NCBI GenBank assembly: GCA_022315425.1
Contig: JAIUPT010000042.1
Span: forward strand, 2,232,001-2,296,000
DNA length: 64,000 bases
Direction of reading: 5' to 3'
DNA from: Pseudevernia furfuracea
Lineage: Eukaryota; Ascomycota; Lecanoromycetes; Lecanorales; Parmeliaceae
This document shows positions 54,802 to 64,000 of the stretch, piece after piece (positions within the stretch are counted from its first letter, which is position 1; every line of letters starts with the position of its first letter). Under the pieces are notes generated by a model. It ran no database searches. It worked only from the letters and a program-made list of their open reading frames with translations, and had not been told where the DNA came from. A program made the translations under genes and the position numbers.

Positions 54802-57800
54802 TCAGACTTGTCCCCATTTTGTGGCTTTGCCATCTTCCTGTCCTTCCCCCAGGTCATCGTTGTGTTGTGAGTGTGAGCTTGCTGTCATAGGCTCTGCCTC
54901 TTCGCTCTTTGACTGCGGCGCATCTCCGGCTATGGGCTCCGCGATCACCATGTCAACTTCTCCGCTTTCTTTCCCACAGTCCTCCTCTCCAGCGTCTAGT
55001 TCAGCTTTAACAGTCTCTGGGCCTTCGTTTTTGGCATCTCCGACCACCATGTCTCCACCATCAGCCTCATAGATAACTCCACCCTGGTCTGCTCGGGCGA
55101 GCTCATCCTCGTCTGCCTTCTTCCGCTTCCCAGTCACGGGGTCCCAGTCCCAGCCATTCCGTAACCAGCGCCAACGTAGGTAGGCTCGTAGCTCTTTGTC
55201 TCCTGCCAAAACTCTCGTCCATTCTTTCTGCAACTCCTCCCCTTTAGCTGCCGGAGTGATCTCCTTGGGCAAGCCAGTCGGCAGACCACGCAACTCGTCG
55301 CGGCAGAAGATGCGCCAACTGTCAATGGCGTAGACACCGATGCCGGGAAGTTGGCCGATTTCCCAAGCGACTCGCTCGTCTTCCTCGCCAACAATGTCGC
55401 CAGGTCCGATGTCTTTGCCATCATCCTTTTTCGGGTAGTGAAGCACTCGGTACCTTTTCCCTTTTTCCGGTGGACGCTCTAGCCATGCTTTGGCTAGATT
55501 GATACATTTCTTCGCTCGTTGGTTCTGCAATCCGAGATGTTGGATGATTGTGACGACGTCCTCTTGATTGGCTGCGGCGAGGTCCGCGGGTGTGGGATAG
55601 CGCTCCATGAGTTCATAGAAGACAGGAAGCGCGACGGAGCCACGTGTTTTGTTGAGGAAAATCACGGCGATGAGAAGGCGGAATGGGTCATGAGATAGAC
55701 GTTCTTGGACTAGGCCGAACGACGGGGATTGGAGTGGTGGGAAGGGAATGCAAGATACCTTGGCACGGGCTTTGGGTTTCTTGGAAGGTGATGTTGCAAA
55801 GAAGGGTGAAACGGTCACTGGGCGCTTCCTTGGCTTCTTCGGCACCGATAAAGTGACGGACGCTTCTGGCTTTGCGTAATCAATTCCATCTTGGTAGATC
55901 GTACCTTCCAGGAGTCTCTTATTCAAGTCTCGGAGCGAGATGGGACTTGAGGCAGGAGTAGGCAGACCATTGGGATTATTTCCAAGCTCTCGCGTCGATG
56001 CAACGGGCTTTGAGCGGGCACGGCTGTAAGACAACGCGATTATTCTTTTGTTGTCTCTTTCAATTTCTCTATTGCCGAAAGATGGTAAGGAAGGCGTCGA
56101 GCAGAGGCTGGATAATGGGCTTGAGTTGTCGCTTGGCGGCGAGGTGATAACGAAGAGAGCTCTCTTCTTATCAGGAGTGGAGGGGGGATCCGCTGGTGGC
56201 GGCCTGTTTTCAGACGACGACACCCCCTCAACGGCAGCGGTCACGCTTACTGTATCATCGGAGGTTGAAAACCCATTAGTTGCTCTAATTTCTGGCCGTC
56301 GTCTTTCTTCTTTGCTTTAGGACCGCTGCTCCGCTGGAAAAACGGCGATTGCAGAGGTCCCACAGCTTTCTTTTTTTTAATCTTCTTGGAATTAGTGTCC
56401 TGCACATCCATATGCACTCTACCCTTTTTGTGCTTGTGATGGTCTTCGGAAAGTATCTCCGATTGGATTGGAGGCTCAAGTTCGCTCTTGCGCTTGTTTC
56501 CCTTTCTTGTCCGTTTCAGAGGCTTGCCCTGGACTTCGAGAGACTGAACATTGGGTGGGTGGCTGGGGTTGCTCGTCAAAAATCCTTGCTCGTCAGGCCT
56601 CGATGCCTGATGGTCGTTACTATCTCGGCTTTTTTTCTTCTCCAAGTGCCGCCGTGCTTCCTTCTGCGCTCGGAGCTCTATTGTGTGAGCTTTCTTGACG
56701 TCTTTTCTTGCGGCTTTCTTTTCCCTTGTCTTGTCTGCTGCTTCCATGCTAGCGATGTTTTCGCGCAGACCGCTGATGTTGTCGACTAGAGGTTCTCCGC
56801 CGAGAAATTGAAGTCTGAGTATGATCATCTCATATTCAAAGCTCGAACCGTTGTCCTTCAGTGTCTGAAGGTAACGTTTCACCTGCTTGGCACCTTTGAA
56901 ATTGCTTTCCGCAAGGAGCTGTTCAATCTTTCTCGTCTCATTTTCGCTCACATACATGAGACCCTTTGGTTCTTTAACGAACGGCAGTTCCTCTGGCTCT
57001 GGATACGTGTATAGGTAGTTCAAAATGTCCTCGCACTCGCTTGACTCATAATCGCCGAGTTCCGGTAGATCAATATCACATCTGCTAGAACTTTCCCGAG
57101 CTTTGATCACATGTCCAGTTGCTTGTTCCTTTGATAGTCCTATTGATCGGCTGAAGTCGTACACCTCTTGCTCGAAGATTCTTTGAGCCAAACGCACCGA
57201 GATCCATCGCCCGTAATGGTCACGAAGGATCTCCATACGAGAGCGCTCTTCATAGTCACAGATATATTTCCGCAGTTGATTTTGCCGAATGAAACGCTCC
57301 ACCTGGGGGGCGGGCTTTGCAAGTTCATCCATAAAAAAACATACAACGTTGTCAACCTCGCATTCACTATCTAGTTCGTAATCAAATCCACGCATCGGCA
57401 GCACGTTACCATGCTCAACCATTCGATAGATTGCGTTCGAAAGCCCCGCTCTGAGCATGTCATGTAACTCCCTTGGGAGCTTTTCAGTGACTGATGAACC
57501 CAGAACGTCTTCGCAAGTATCAACTACCCTAGAAATCAGTACCGCAATGCCCTAAGGATCATGACCACCTCACCCGTAGTCTCCGACGCTGGACTCGACG
57601 GTTCTTCCGGCGAGGCAGCGTCTCGAAGTCTTTCTCCAGGGCCTACCATCGTCTCGTATACTTTGATCTCCTCCTTCGTGAAGTCTCCAATATCGAATTG
57701 ATCGTAGAGATTATCGGACTCATCCCCTGACTCCTCCATACTAGGCTCCCGAGGCACTCGGGCTGACGGAGGTGTTCTGTAGAAAGTTGGGCTGCTGGGA

Positions 57801-58200
57801 TCGGAGCTGAAACTGTAGAGCAGTGGCGGCGTACTTTGCGTGTCTTTGGTGTAGGGGTGCCTTCTGATTCCCCGTAGCTGCTGTAATTTAGTATAATTCC
57901 GAAGGCGAGCGTTTTCTAGGAAGGGCTAGAGGACTCGAGTCAGATTGATTAGCGGACTGAGAGGCTGGAGCCTCGAGGTATGATTAGAAGGTAGCTTTCA
58001 TCTCGACGAGTGTTCGGGAGAGAGGCCTTGAATAGACAGCAAAAAGAGGAAGAAGGGGCTCGAATTGGTACTTATTTGTGAACATTTGGGTGACGCGCGC
58101 TTGAAGGTAGACGCGCATACTTCGTGACATCGTGTACAGCTTTAGCGTTCTCAAAAATCTGGTATTTCTTGGCATCGGGAGACTTCCTATTTTTCACCAT
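54802..58200 (-). CDS. MBD4-like HhH-GPD DNA glycosylase fused to a long N-terminal region
   Basis: Four exons (58200-58084, 57925-57574, 57523-56251, 56203-54802) total 3,144 nt, an exact 1,047 codons. The glycosylase part begins at about residue 730: HDPFRLLIAVIFLNKTRG, YPTPADLAAANQEDV, IQHLGLQNQRAKKCINLAKAWL and LPGIGVYAIDSWRIFCRDEL, where the helix-hairpin-helix and catalytic Asp lie. It resembles the MBD4 and plant MBD4L domain, which removes T or U from G mispairs. Its frame has no ATG before the domain, but a 47-nt GTAAGC...AACAG intron links it in phase (CA|G) to the upstream frame. The N-terminal ~580 residues (LPRELHDMLRAGLSNAIYRM, ICDYEERSRMEILRDHYGRW) belong to no family I recognise, followed by a Lys-rich region. 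Two separate genes remain possible; the first donor (GTTCAC) is weak. Confidence 0.65.
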
Positions 58201-58973
58201 ATTCTACGCGGGTCCTCTTCTTAGTGGCTCTACACTATATACTTATAGGGAATAACCTATACGCTCATCGATCGAAACTTAGGCTAGGGATCGAGGTTTC
58301 TAGTGCTTACGACTCCTATGGCCAGCGGCATTATCGAGCTGCTGTATCATGCCTCCACCAGGAGATTAGTTGAGTTGGCGAGTGCACGCCGATGGATTGA
58401 GGCAACACATGCCAACATCCTCCTGCCAGATTGCATGTGCACTGAATGCTTTTCATCATCTCCAACTACCTCTATAAAGGCAGCTACTAAGCATCTACTT
58501 GTGCCATAAAAGTATAGGTCTTGTTAGAAAATGTGGCAAACAGCCCTACTAGCTAGTGGCTTGGCACGGCACTCACATACATGTATTCTACCTTCCTACA
58601 TAGACACTCTCTAGTCCACTCAATATCAGTCGTTCCAGACCCCATTATTCAACAGGTCTCATACATATCCACACATTCTGAGAATTGTCAGGATCCCACT
58701 ACCCACAGTTGTTTGTCTTGGAACCGTAATTCAATTTGTGGGGCACTTCTCCCCCTTGCTCCTTTGCTTTTGGAAATAATTTCTCCGTAATGAAAGAGGC
58801 GCGGTACGTGGATATTCAACTGTCAGCTGCGAGTGTGCTTCTCATACGATCTTTCCTACTAGAGTAATGGAAGATGAATCAGCCAACGCAAAAAATGGCA
58901 GTCACGACGACCACCGAGATGATCAAAAGAAAGATCTTTGACTCGTCTTCTCTTTTCTTTCAATCATCTCATC
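58201..58973. other. Intergenic region
   Basis: Divergent promoters of the glycosylase gene and the small myristoylated protein. A short plus frame at 58321-58509 has no domain. Confidence 0.45.
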
Positions 58974-59282
58974 ATGGGTAATCAAGCATCAACAATTGCC
59001 AGCGCGGTTAGCAACTGGGTTGGTGGCGTTGCCGCCCACTTATTTGCCCTCATCATAGCACCAGTAGTAAACCAGGTAAGTCAGCGACCCCCTCCTCCCC
59101 ACCATCTGGAAGCCTGGATGGACAATCTCGTCGGATTGATGACTGGCTTGAGCCGTCAAATTGAACTCCTTCGGGAGGACCTTGTAGCTCGCCAGGAGCC
59201 TTTTGTGTACGAGATGGCCATTCGGGCCATTCCTCCTCGTCACCATCGTCATCGTCGAGGACATGCTGATGATACCGAGTAG
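58974..59282 (+). CDS. Small predicted N-myristoylated protein
   Basis: I start at ATG 58974, giving 102 residues with MGNQASTIASAV, a good N-myristoylation signal (Gly2, Ser6). A hydrophobic segment follows (NWVGGVAAHLFALIIAPVVN), then a Pro-rich turn, a helix (SRQIELLREDLVARQE) and a basic His/Arg tail (PPRHHRHRRGH). The design suggests a peripheral membrane protein. A GTAAGT donor-like site occurs after PVVNQ at 59074, so the Pro-rich part could be spliced or read through. No family was recognised. Confidence 0.45.
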   Translation: MGNQASTIASAVSNWVGGVAAHLFALIIAPVVNQVSQRPPPPHHLEAWMDNLVGLMTGLSRQIELLREDLVARQEPFVYEMAIRAIPPRHHRHRRGHADDTE

Positions 59283-60069
59283 GCTCCCAGGGTAGGGCGA
59301 CCTATCCTGGGCTCCCTCCTTTGCCCCCGAGGGATTGGAGGTGAGCACCAGCGCCGAGCTCGCACTTCTACGCAGTGCTGGTGACTAGTAAGCCCGAGAG
59401 CGTCTCGGGCTGAAGCTAGGATGGGCTCAACCCGTCACCGAAGCATCGAGGTCCGGTAATTAGCTCTCCCACTCCAACATTGGTATTGCAGAACGCTAAA
59501 AAGTCCGGGTGAGACTCTGAGGTGAACATCTACAACTGGAAGTAAGGCATGGTGCTCTTCGAGCTGGTGTTTCCATCAATACTCTGGCCCCTTGCCAGTC
59601 CTCTGGGATCTCATCCATTCCCCTCATCCTCACTGTGTTGGGGTAGCAGAACGGCTAGTCTATTGCTTGTCGAAGGGTTTGCCGCACAAGTTGGAACAGC
59701 TCACCCAACATTGAATGTAGCTGATATCATCCGACTTACTTGCAACTCTTAGCACAACCAAAGTTATGATGGACCAACAGCGCTTTCTAATCTCGCATTT
59801 TCCCAAAATCTAACCAATTGACGCTCTGGTGGGCTAGAGGTTGTCAATCCCAATCGTCAGCAGCATGAACCACACACTTCCGCCAGCCTTCTGGGGCTAG
59901 GCGACAATGAGCCAAAAATGAATGCATTGAGACAGGCGGGGCCGCTGAATAGTGGCGACACCAAGTCATCTCAGATGCTCGCACACCATTTTGCCAGCTC
60001 TTCATCCATAGCTCCAAAAATTGGGAAAACCCTCCCCATAGATTCCTGGTCGTTTCGCCTCCCTTGCTT
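59283..60069. other. Region with a GC-hairpin cluster and no gene
   Basis: Three hairpins lie in the first 130 bases. The remainder to 60069 has no supported coding frame. Confidence 0.5.
59286..59411. ncRNA. Cluster of three GC-rich hairpins, possible structured RNA
   Basis: Hairpin 1 at 59286-59311: CCCAGGGTAGG / CCTATCCTGGG with one G-T pair and a short loop. Hairpin 2: CACCAGC at 59346-59352 with GCTGGTG at 59377-59383. Hairpin 3 at 59391-59411: AGCCCGAGA-GCG-TCTCGGGCT, a perfect 9-bp stem. They follow the stop codon of the small myristoylated protein directly and could be part of its 3' UTR. No known RNA family was recognised. Confidence 0.35.
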
Positions 60070-60988
60070 TCAATTTACGTTTGGTAGATATCGGTCGGCT
60101 TGCCTGCGCCACTTTGAGTCGAAAGGACTCTCGCACGAACCGAGGCATCTCCAGACGTCGACTTGAACCTCTGTCACGAGATTTTCAAGCGCTCGGGTGT
60201 CCTCTTGCAATGATGGCGAACATTCCAGACAGTGCTTCTGCTTCTTGCATTCAATGCAAGGCAATCTATTGGCATGGCTTGGACGACATCGAAGAGCTTG
60301 CGCGAATATTGAATCGCGGAAACGATCAACAAGGTGAGGGCAGAGTTCTGGAATATTCATTCGAATCAAGGATATGTCCCAATTCTTAAGCAGCCGCAGC
60401 GCGTATTTTATCTGTAGGAGAAGTTCCCCTGCGACAATGTTGGCTGCGACCACACTCTTAAGACTTGTCTCTGGAGAATATCTGGCGGTTCTGTTAGACA
60501 ACCTCTCCAGATTGATCTTATAGGGTCTTCCAAGCCGGTAATTTCTCATGAGTAGTTGCGCGTGTTCGTATCGTATATGGAAATCATATCTCATCGTCAC
60601 CACCCCATTTACTCGAACACATTCCTATTCATCAAAATCACGCCAGCGCTGGCTCGGATCTCCATTCTGATCGACGAGGCGGAACATTGAGCAATAATGG
60701 CAAAGCAGCCAGTCTGGAAGATCTTTCTCCAAATTTCTCAAGAAGCGTGTCTTCTCGATGGTGTGACTTTCCAGATGTAAAGAACGCAGTGCCTGACTTC
60801 CAAGGGTGTTCAGCATCGAATGGTTGCAAAGGGCGAGAGAGGCTGCAGCATCGGAAGGTAGAAATGGTGGCGCTGATGTACTGTAGGATTTCCAGAGGCA
60901 GCACATGAAGTGATGAACCTTTGTTGTTGATCGTCTTGACCCGGACAGCTCGCCATGGGGTGGGAATTCTTGAGAGGCAAGAGCCCAT
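60070..60988 (-). pseudogene. F-box-type protein gene, broken by a frameshift and a stop
   Basis: The minus-strand start MGSCLSRIPTP leads to LHVLPLEILQYISAT, an F-box opening. The conserved continuation FLPSDAAASLALCNHSM lies in another frame, one base on, at about 60860. That second frame reads NLEKDLPDWLLCHYCSMFRL to RWRDFDE, meets an in-frame TAG at 60625-60627, and continues as YDFHIRYEHAQLLMRNYRLG and a Cys cluster CIECKKQKHCLEC to the stop at 60070. This order matches a family of F-box proteins that is expanded in many Pezizomycotina. With one frameshift and one stop it is most likely a pseudogene, unless short introns hide both. Confidence 0.6.
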
Positions 60989-61207
60989 ACTGCACGCCTA
61001 TCGGTTGGACTTGATGGTCCTTGATGGACTCATGATGGAAGTTGTGGGTGGAAATGGCTCAAAAATGAAGGGTGCGTAGAACGGCAATGGCCGATTTTAG
61101 CGTATTTCAAACCGATTTCGTTTCTTGGCAACCAGTCCTGTAGCGCAACACATCGATCCTAATTATCAACCCCATAAGCATAAGTCGGATCTTAAAGGTT
61201 TCTAGGC

Positions 61208-62029
61208 ATGTATTATGCTCCTTATCGCTGCGATTGTAACATTCTAAAGACACAAGATACCTGTAAGTGGACGACTAATTCACAGAGTCAGGAATTCTCA
61301 AGGAATCTGCGCGCGTCGTTCGTCACAACTTCGGGCTCCTCGATTAGTATTGTGCCGGAAATCTCTGTGACCAAACCAGCGACTGTTGATCCCACCGCTT
61401 TCCGGTCGAGTGCTATATCCCAATTCAAGTATATTGGCTTCCCGAGCTGCATGAATAGGGTACCTGGAGTGGTGGATTTTTCAAACACAACAGCCAGCGT
61501 ATCATCATTACCAGGTTCCACTACTTTGGTATCAGCGACGCTGCTCACCTCTTCGGCGTCTGTGAACTCCACGACGTCGCCGTCTCTAGTCCCCAAAAAT
61601 GTATCTTCTGGTTCTACGAATACCCCAGTCACGGAAAATATCTCGTCAGTTTTTTCGACAAAGGAAAAAATTGCCATTGGCGTTGTAATTCCTGTTGTTG
61701 CAATCATGTGGTTCTTGCTCAGTATGATCCACTTGAGACGTCAAAAACGCAGCCAGTCTGGCAAGGATCCGAACGTCTCTGCGGACTCTTCGGAAGAAAC
61801 CCAGCCGTACCTTCAGCAGAAGGCGGGATTGGAGGCTGAAGAAAATCGCAGGCTTGAATTAGAGGCGGTGGAAGTGAGGTACGAGGTGAACGGCGAGGAC
61901 AACATGCAGGAGATGCCAGGAGAAGACGCCAGAAACGAAATAGACACTATGAGACATGGAATGCCATCTCTTGGAGAAAGACAAGAGCTGAGAGGTGAAG
62001 AATGTCCCAAAGAACTTGAAGCTTTATAA
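61208..62029 (+). CDS. Single-pass membrane protein with Ser/Thr-rich ectodomain
   Basis: The frame encodes 273 residues. About residues 30-155 are Ser/Thr/Val-rich with many N-glycosylation sites (NTT, NST, NVS, NIS). One transmembrane helix, AIGVVIPVVAIMWFLLSMIH, is followed by LRRQKR and an acidic cytosolic tail with an EENRRLELEAVEVRYEVNGE helix. This layout resembles fungal WSC- or Mid2-type surface proteins but the Cys-rich WSC domain is not seen. The ATG at 61208 follows an acceptor-like TTTCTAG, and no signal peptide is present, so one or more upstream exons are probably missing or lost. Confidence 0.5.
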   Translation: MYYAPYRCDCNILKTQDTCKWTTNSQSQEFSRNLRASFVTTSGSSISIVPEISVTKPATVDPTAFRSSAISQFKYIGFPSCMNRVPGVVDFSNTTASVSSLPGSTTLVSATLLTSSASVNSTTSPSLVPKNVSSGSTNTPVTENISSVFSTKEKIAIGVVIPVVAIMWFLLSMIHLRRQKRSQSGKDPNVSADSSEETQPYLQQKAGLEAEENRRLELEAVEVRYEVNGEDNMQEMPGEDARNEIDTMRHGMPSLGERQELRGEECPKELEAL

Positions 62030-62398
62030 TCGCAAAAAGAGAACCACTATCCCTCTTTTTATGACAAAGGACTGCAAGGATGTCTCAGGCGACCCTGCTG
62101 CATTCTCTTTTACAAACTGCGGACCGATCTCTGCATTTCGACAGCATGAAATGGAACCATTCTGTAGAAAGATACATCCACAATTGTAGGTGGCCTTCAC
62201 TGAGGTCAGCCCTGAGACATGATATGCATGGAAACTTCCAGAATGGTGAAGTACCTTAGTATTCATTGTTCCATAAGGCTATAGGGCTAGAGAGGGGGCG
62301 CCTCACACATATCTCACAAATCTTGTCCATGAACGCAACGTCTTTCCCCTACTCCGGAATTTTAGATTGATCAGTCACGATCCGTCAATATTCCAGCT
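62030..62398. other. Intergenic region
   Basis: 3' flank of the membrane protein and promoter of the methyltransferase. No gene seen. Confidence 0.5.
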
Positions 62399-63714
62399 AT
62401 GGGTTATACTCCTTCAAACATGGATGATGATACTGCTGAAGTCACGACACCGACTGATAATTTCCGCCCTCGAGAATTAAATCCGGTGGACGAGCGCATA
62501 TCCACCTTTCTCACTGCTCGCTCTGGAATATATCGTGAACTAGCAGATCTGAGAGAAGAAGTAAGTGAGCCCATGACCCGAGACTCTTCGCACACAACCG
62601 TTGCGTAGTACTAGAGTACAAGACTCATAGCATTTGGTAGGGATGGAAAAACCCGCAAGGTGACAAGCACTTTCAAAAGCAGCGGCGAGCAGCGGATGAG
62701 GCGTCCTATCAGGAACGAAAAGGCTTTTATAATCTGATGCGGCGGATTGGAGACGAGCTTCAAGCTGCCACAGGGGGGGCCTTGAGCCTTCCCGGACCCA
62801 ATGCAGGAGTACTTGATATCTGCATGGCACCGGGTGGCTACAGTGCATCAGCTCTCAAGTACTCTCCGCACGCGCGCGTCTCGGGTATAACACTGCCGAG
62901 GTCTCTCGGTGGCCATCCACTAATAATACCCTACGGACGCGATGATCCACGCGTCGAGGTCCGGTTCGCCGACATCACAATGCTAGCAGCGGAATATGGC
63001 ATTGAAGATATCCCAGAGGATCATCCGGACGTCTTGAACTTCTCCCGCACACGACATTGGGCTACAAAACTATTCGACCTTGTGTTCTGCGATGGCCAGG
63101 TTTTGCGTTCACATGCGCCGCATATCGCAAGTTATCGTGAGCAGCGCGAGGCTGGGCGCCTGACGTGCAGTCAACTCATACTCGCGATGCAGCGTATCAA
63201 GCCTGGCGGGACCTTCATCATGCTGCTTCACAAAGTCGAAATGCGGAAGACGGTGGAACTGCTCAGCATATTCGACAAGATTTCCAAAATTGAACTGTTC
63301 AAGCCAATCATAGCTCACGGAACAAGAAGCTCATTCTACCTCATTGCTAAGAACGTACAGCCCCGTCAGCCAGAAGCTTTGGCTGCTATCAATGAGTGGA
63401 AAGCGGCTTGGAAGAACGCAACATTTCCCTCGCCGGCGGACGAAGGAAATCGAAATCGACCAGACTTTGTTGAGGAGCACGGGCGGCAGCAAAATGAGGA
63501 AGTGTCAAGTTTGCTTGCGAGCTTTGGTGAACGACTGATTGAATTAGGAGAACCTGTCTGGAAAATACAAAAAGATGCGCTGAGAAAAGCCTCGTGGTTC
63601 AAGAGCAAAGATGCCAATCCCGCTGGAACAAGCGCTGGGCAAGTGGGGGTGCCATCTTCCGCAGATCTTACTAAGGCATCTTCAATGATGGGAAACCCGC
63701 AGATGGGCAATTGA
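62399..63714 (+). CDS. FtsJ/RrmJ-like SAM-dependent methyltransferase
   Basis: Two exons (62399-62560, 62641-63714; 80-nt intron with GTAAGT) give 1,236 nt, 411 residues. The Rossmann methyltransferase domain is clear: VLDICMAPGGYSASALKYSP (motif I, SAM binding), VSGITLPRSLGGH, a DLVFCDGQVLRSH motif IV, and a later IKPGGTFIMLLHKVE strand that carries the Lys typical of the FtsJ K-D-K-E set. RNA 2'-O-methylation is the expected reaction, but the target cannot be told. The sequence does not look like Mrm2, Trm7 or Spb1; many Pezizomycotina have such uncharacterised relatives. The last 110 residues are outside the fold. Confidence 0.8.
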
Positions 63715-63833
63715 CAGTCGACAGAGTGGCACACTCCTTCTATTGTCACAGTGGGAGGATTTCGATGCGACACAGGCTCATCCATTATGACTAGACGGAT
63801 CATGCAGATTCGTAGATTCCATCAAAGTCAATT

Positions 63834-64000
63834 TTAATGTTTTGCCTTGACCATTGTACCCGTCGTCACTGTGACGCTAATCCTTTTAGAAGAATACTCA
63901 TCTGGTAGCATCGCCAACAACTGCTCTATGTACGACGATCTTTCCTGCAGAGGCTTCCTGCGAAGGACTGCGCGGCAATCCAATTCTTTTCTTCGCAGTC
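63834..64000 (-). CDS. Partial gene, C-terminal exon running off the window
   Basis: A minus-strand frame is open from the window edge to a TAA at 63836-63834, 55 codons including the stop. It reads LRRKELDCRAVLRRKPLQER, then SSYIEQLLAMLPDEYSS and ends ISVTVTTGTMVKAKH. The pattern looks like a real helical C-terminus. Too little is visible to assign a family. Confidence 0.4.
   Translation of the reverse strand, partial: LRRKELDCRAVLRRKPLQERSSYIEQLLAMLPDEYSSKRISVTVTTGTMVKAKH

Noticed and set aside
56349..56789. Plus-strand hydrophobic frame of 146 codons
   Set aside because: It is antisense to the Lys-rich part of the glycosylase fusion gene; AAG/AAA codons read as Leu/Phe on the other strand.

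Overview
The window is nuclear DNA of a filamentous ascomycete (Pezizomycotina). Genes carry many short GT-AG introns of about 47-85 nt, which I placed by reading frame and splice motifs. The gene set is typical of such fungi, and AT-rich blocks contain repeat copies altered by C-to-T and G-to-A changes, as repeat-induced point mutation (RIP) would leave. The ankyrin, F-box and 2EXR-like families fit Leotiomycetes, but that placement is only an inference. All functions come from reading the sequence; no search was run.

Layout. 0-8 kb: a LINE (Tad-like) ORF1, a broken ankyrin-repeat gene, a poorly resolved stretch, and a 2EXR/F-box-like gene. 8.8-17.8 kb: a well-ordered gene block with a DHA1-like MFS transporter that has a very long disordered N-terminus, a predicted myristoylated low-complexity protein, DAHP synthase and cytochrome c1 (divergent, sharing a 315-bp promoter), and SLX9. 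17.9-27 kb: an accessory region bounded by two damaged tRNA-like sequences (Trp and Asn). It holds a 38-bp perfect inverted repeat, a secreted metallopeptidase-like gene, remnants of an aquaporin and an alpha/beta-hydrolase, a small TIR element, a foldback element split by a solo LTR, and about 4 kb of AT-rich DNA. 27-31.6 kb: UBA4 and a large AT-hook protein. 31.6-32.9 kb: a second AT-rich block with a RIP-altered LTR. 32.9-41 kb: a BIR-BIR-C2H2 protein, a frameshifted archaemetzincin and a disordered nuclear-looking protein. 41-58 kb: core genes (HIS1, RPS28, a BTB protein, NAD-dependent glycerol-3-phosphate dehydrogenase, a domesticated Mutator-type DNA-binding protein, glycogen debranching enzyme, and an MBD4-like DNA glycosylase fused to a long unknown N-terminal region). 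58-64 kb: a small myristoylated protein followed by a cluster of GC hairpins, an F-box pseudogene, a single-pass membrane protein, an FtsJ-like methyltransferase, and the 3' end of a further minus-strand gene.

How the parts relate. DAHP synthase and HIS1 are amino-acid biosynthesis genes with TGACTC cores (the Gcn4/CpcA type) in or near their promoters. Cytochrome c1 and glycerol-3-phosphate dehydrogenase serve respiration and redox balance. UBA4 serves tRNA thiolation and protein urmylation. Five loci (ankyrin, aquaporin, hydrolase, archaemetzincin, F-box) look decayed; the aquaporin and hydrolase lie inside the transposon-rich segment.

I found no CRISPR array and no complete autonomous transposon. 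The best candidates for something new are the glycosylase fusion, the BIR-BIR-C2H2 protein, the Mutator-derived CCHC protein, the nested foldback/LTR structure and the hairpin cluster at 59.3 kb.
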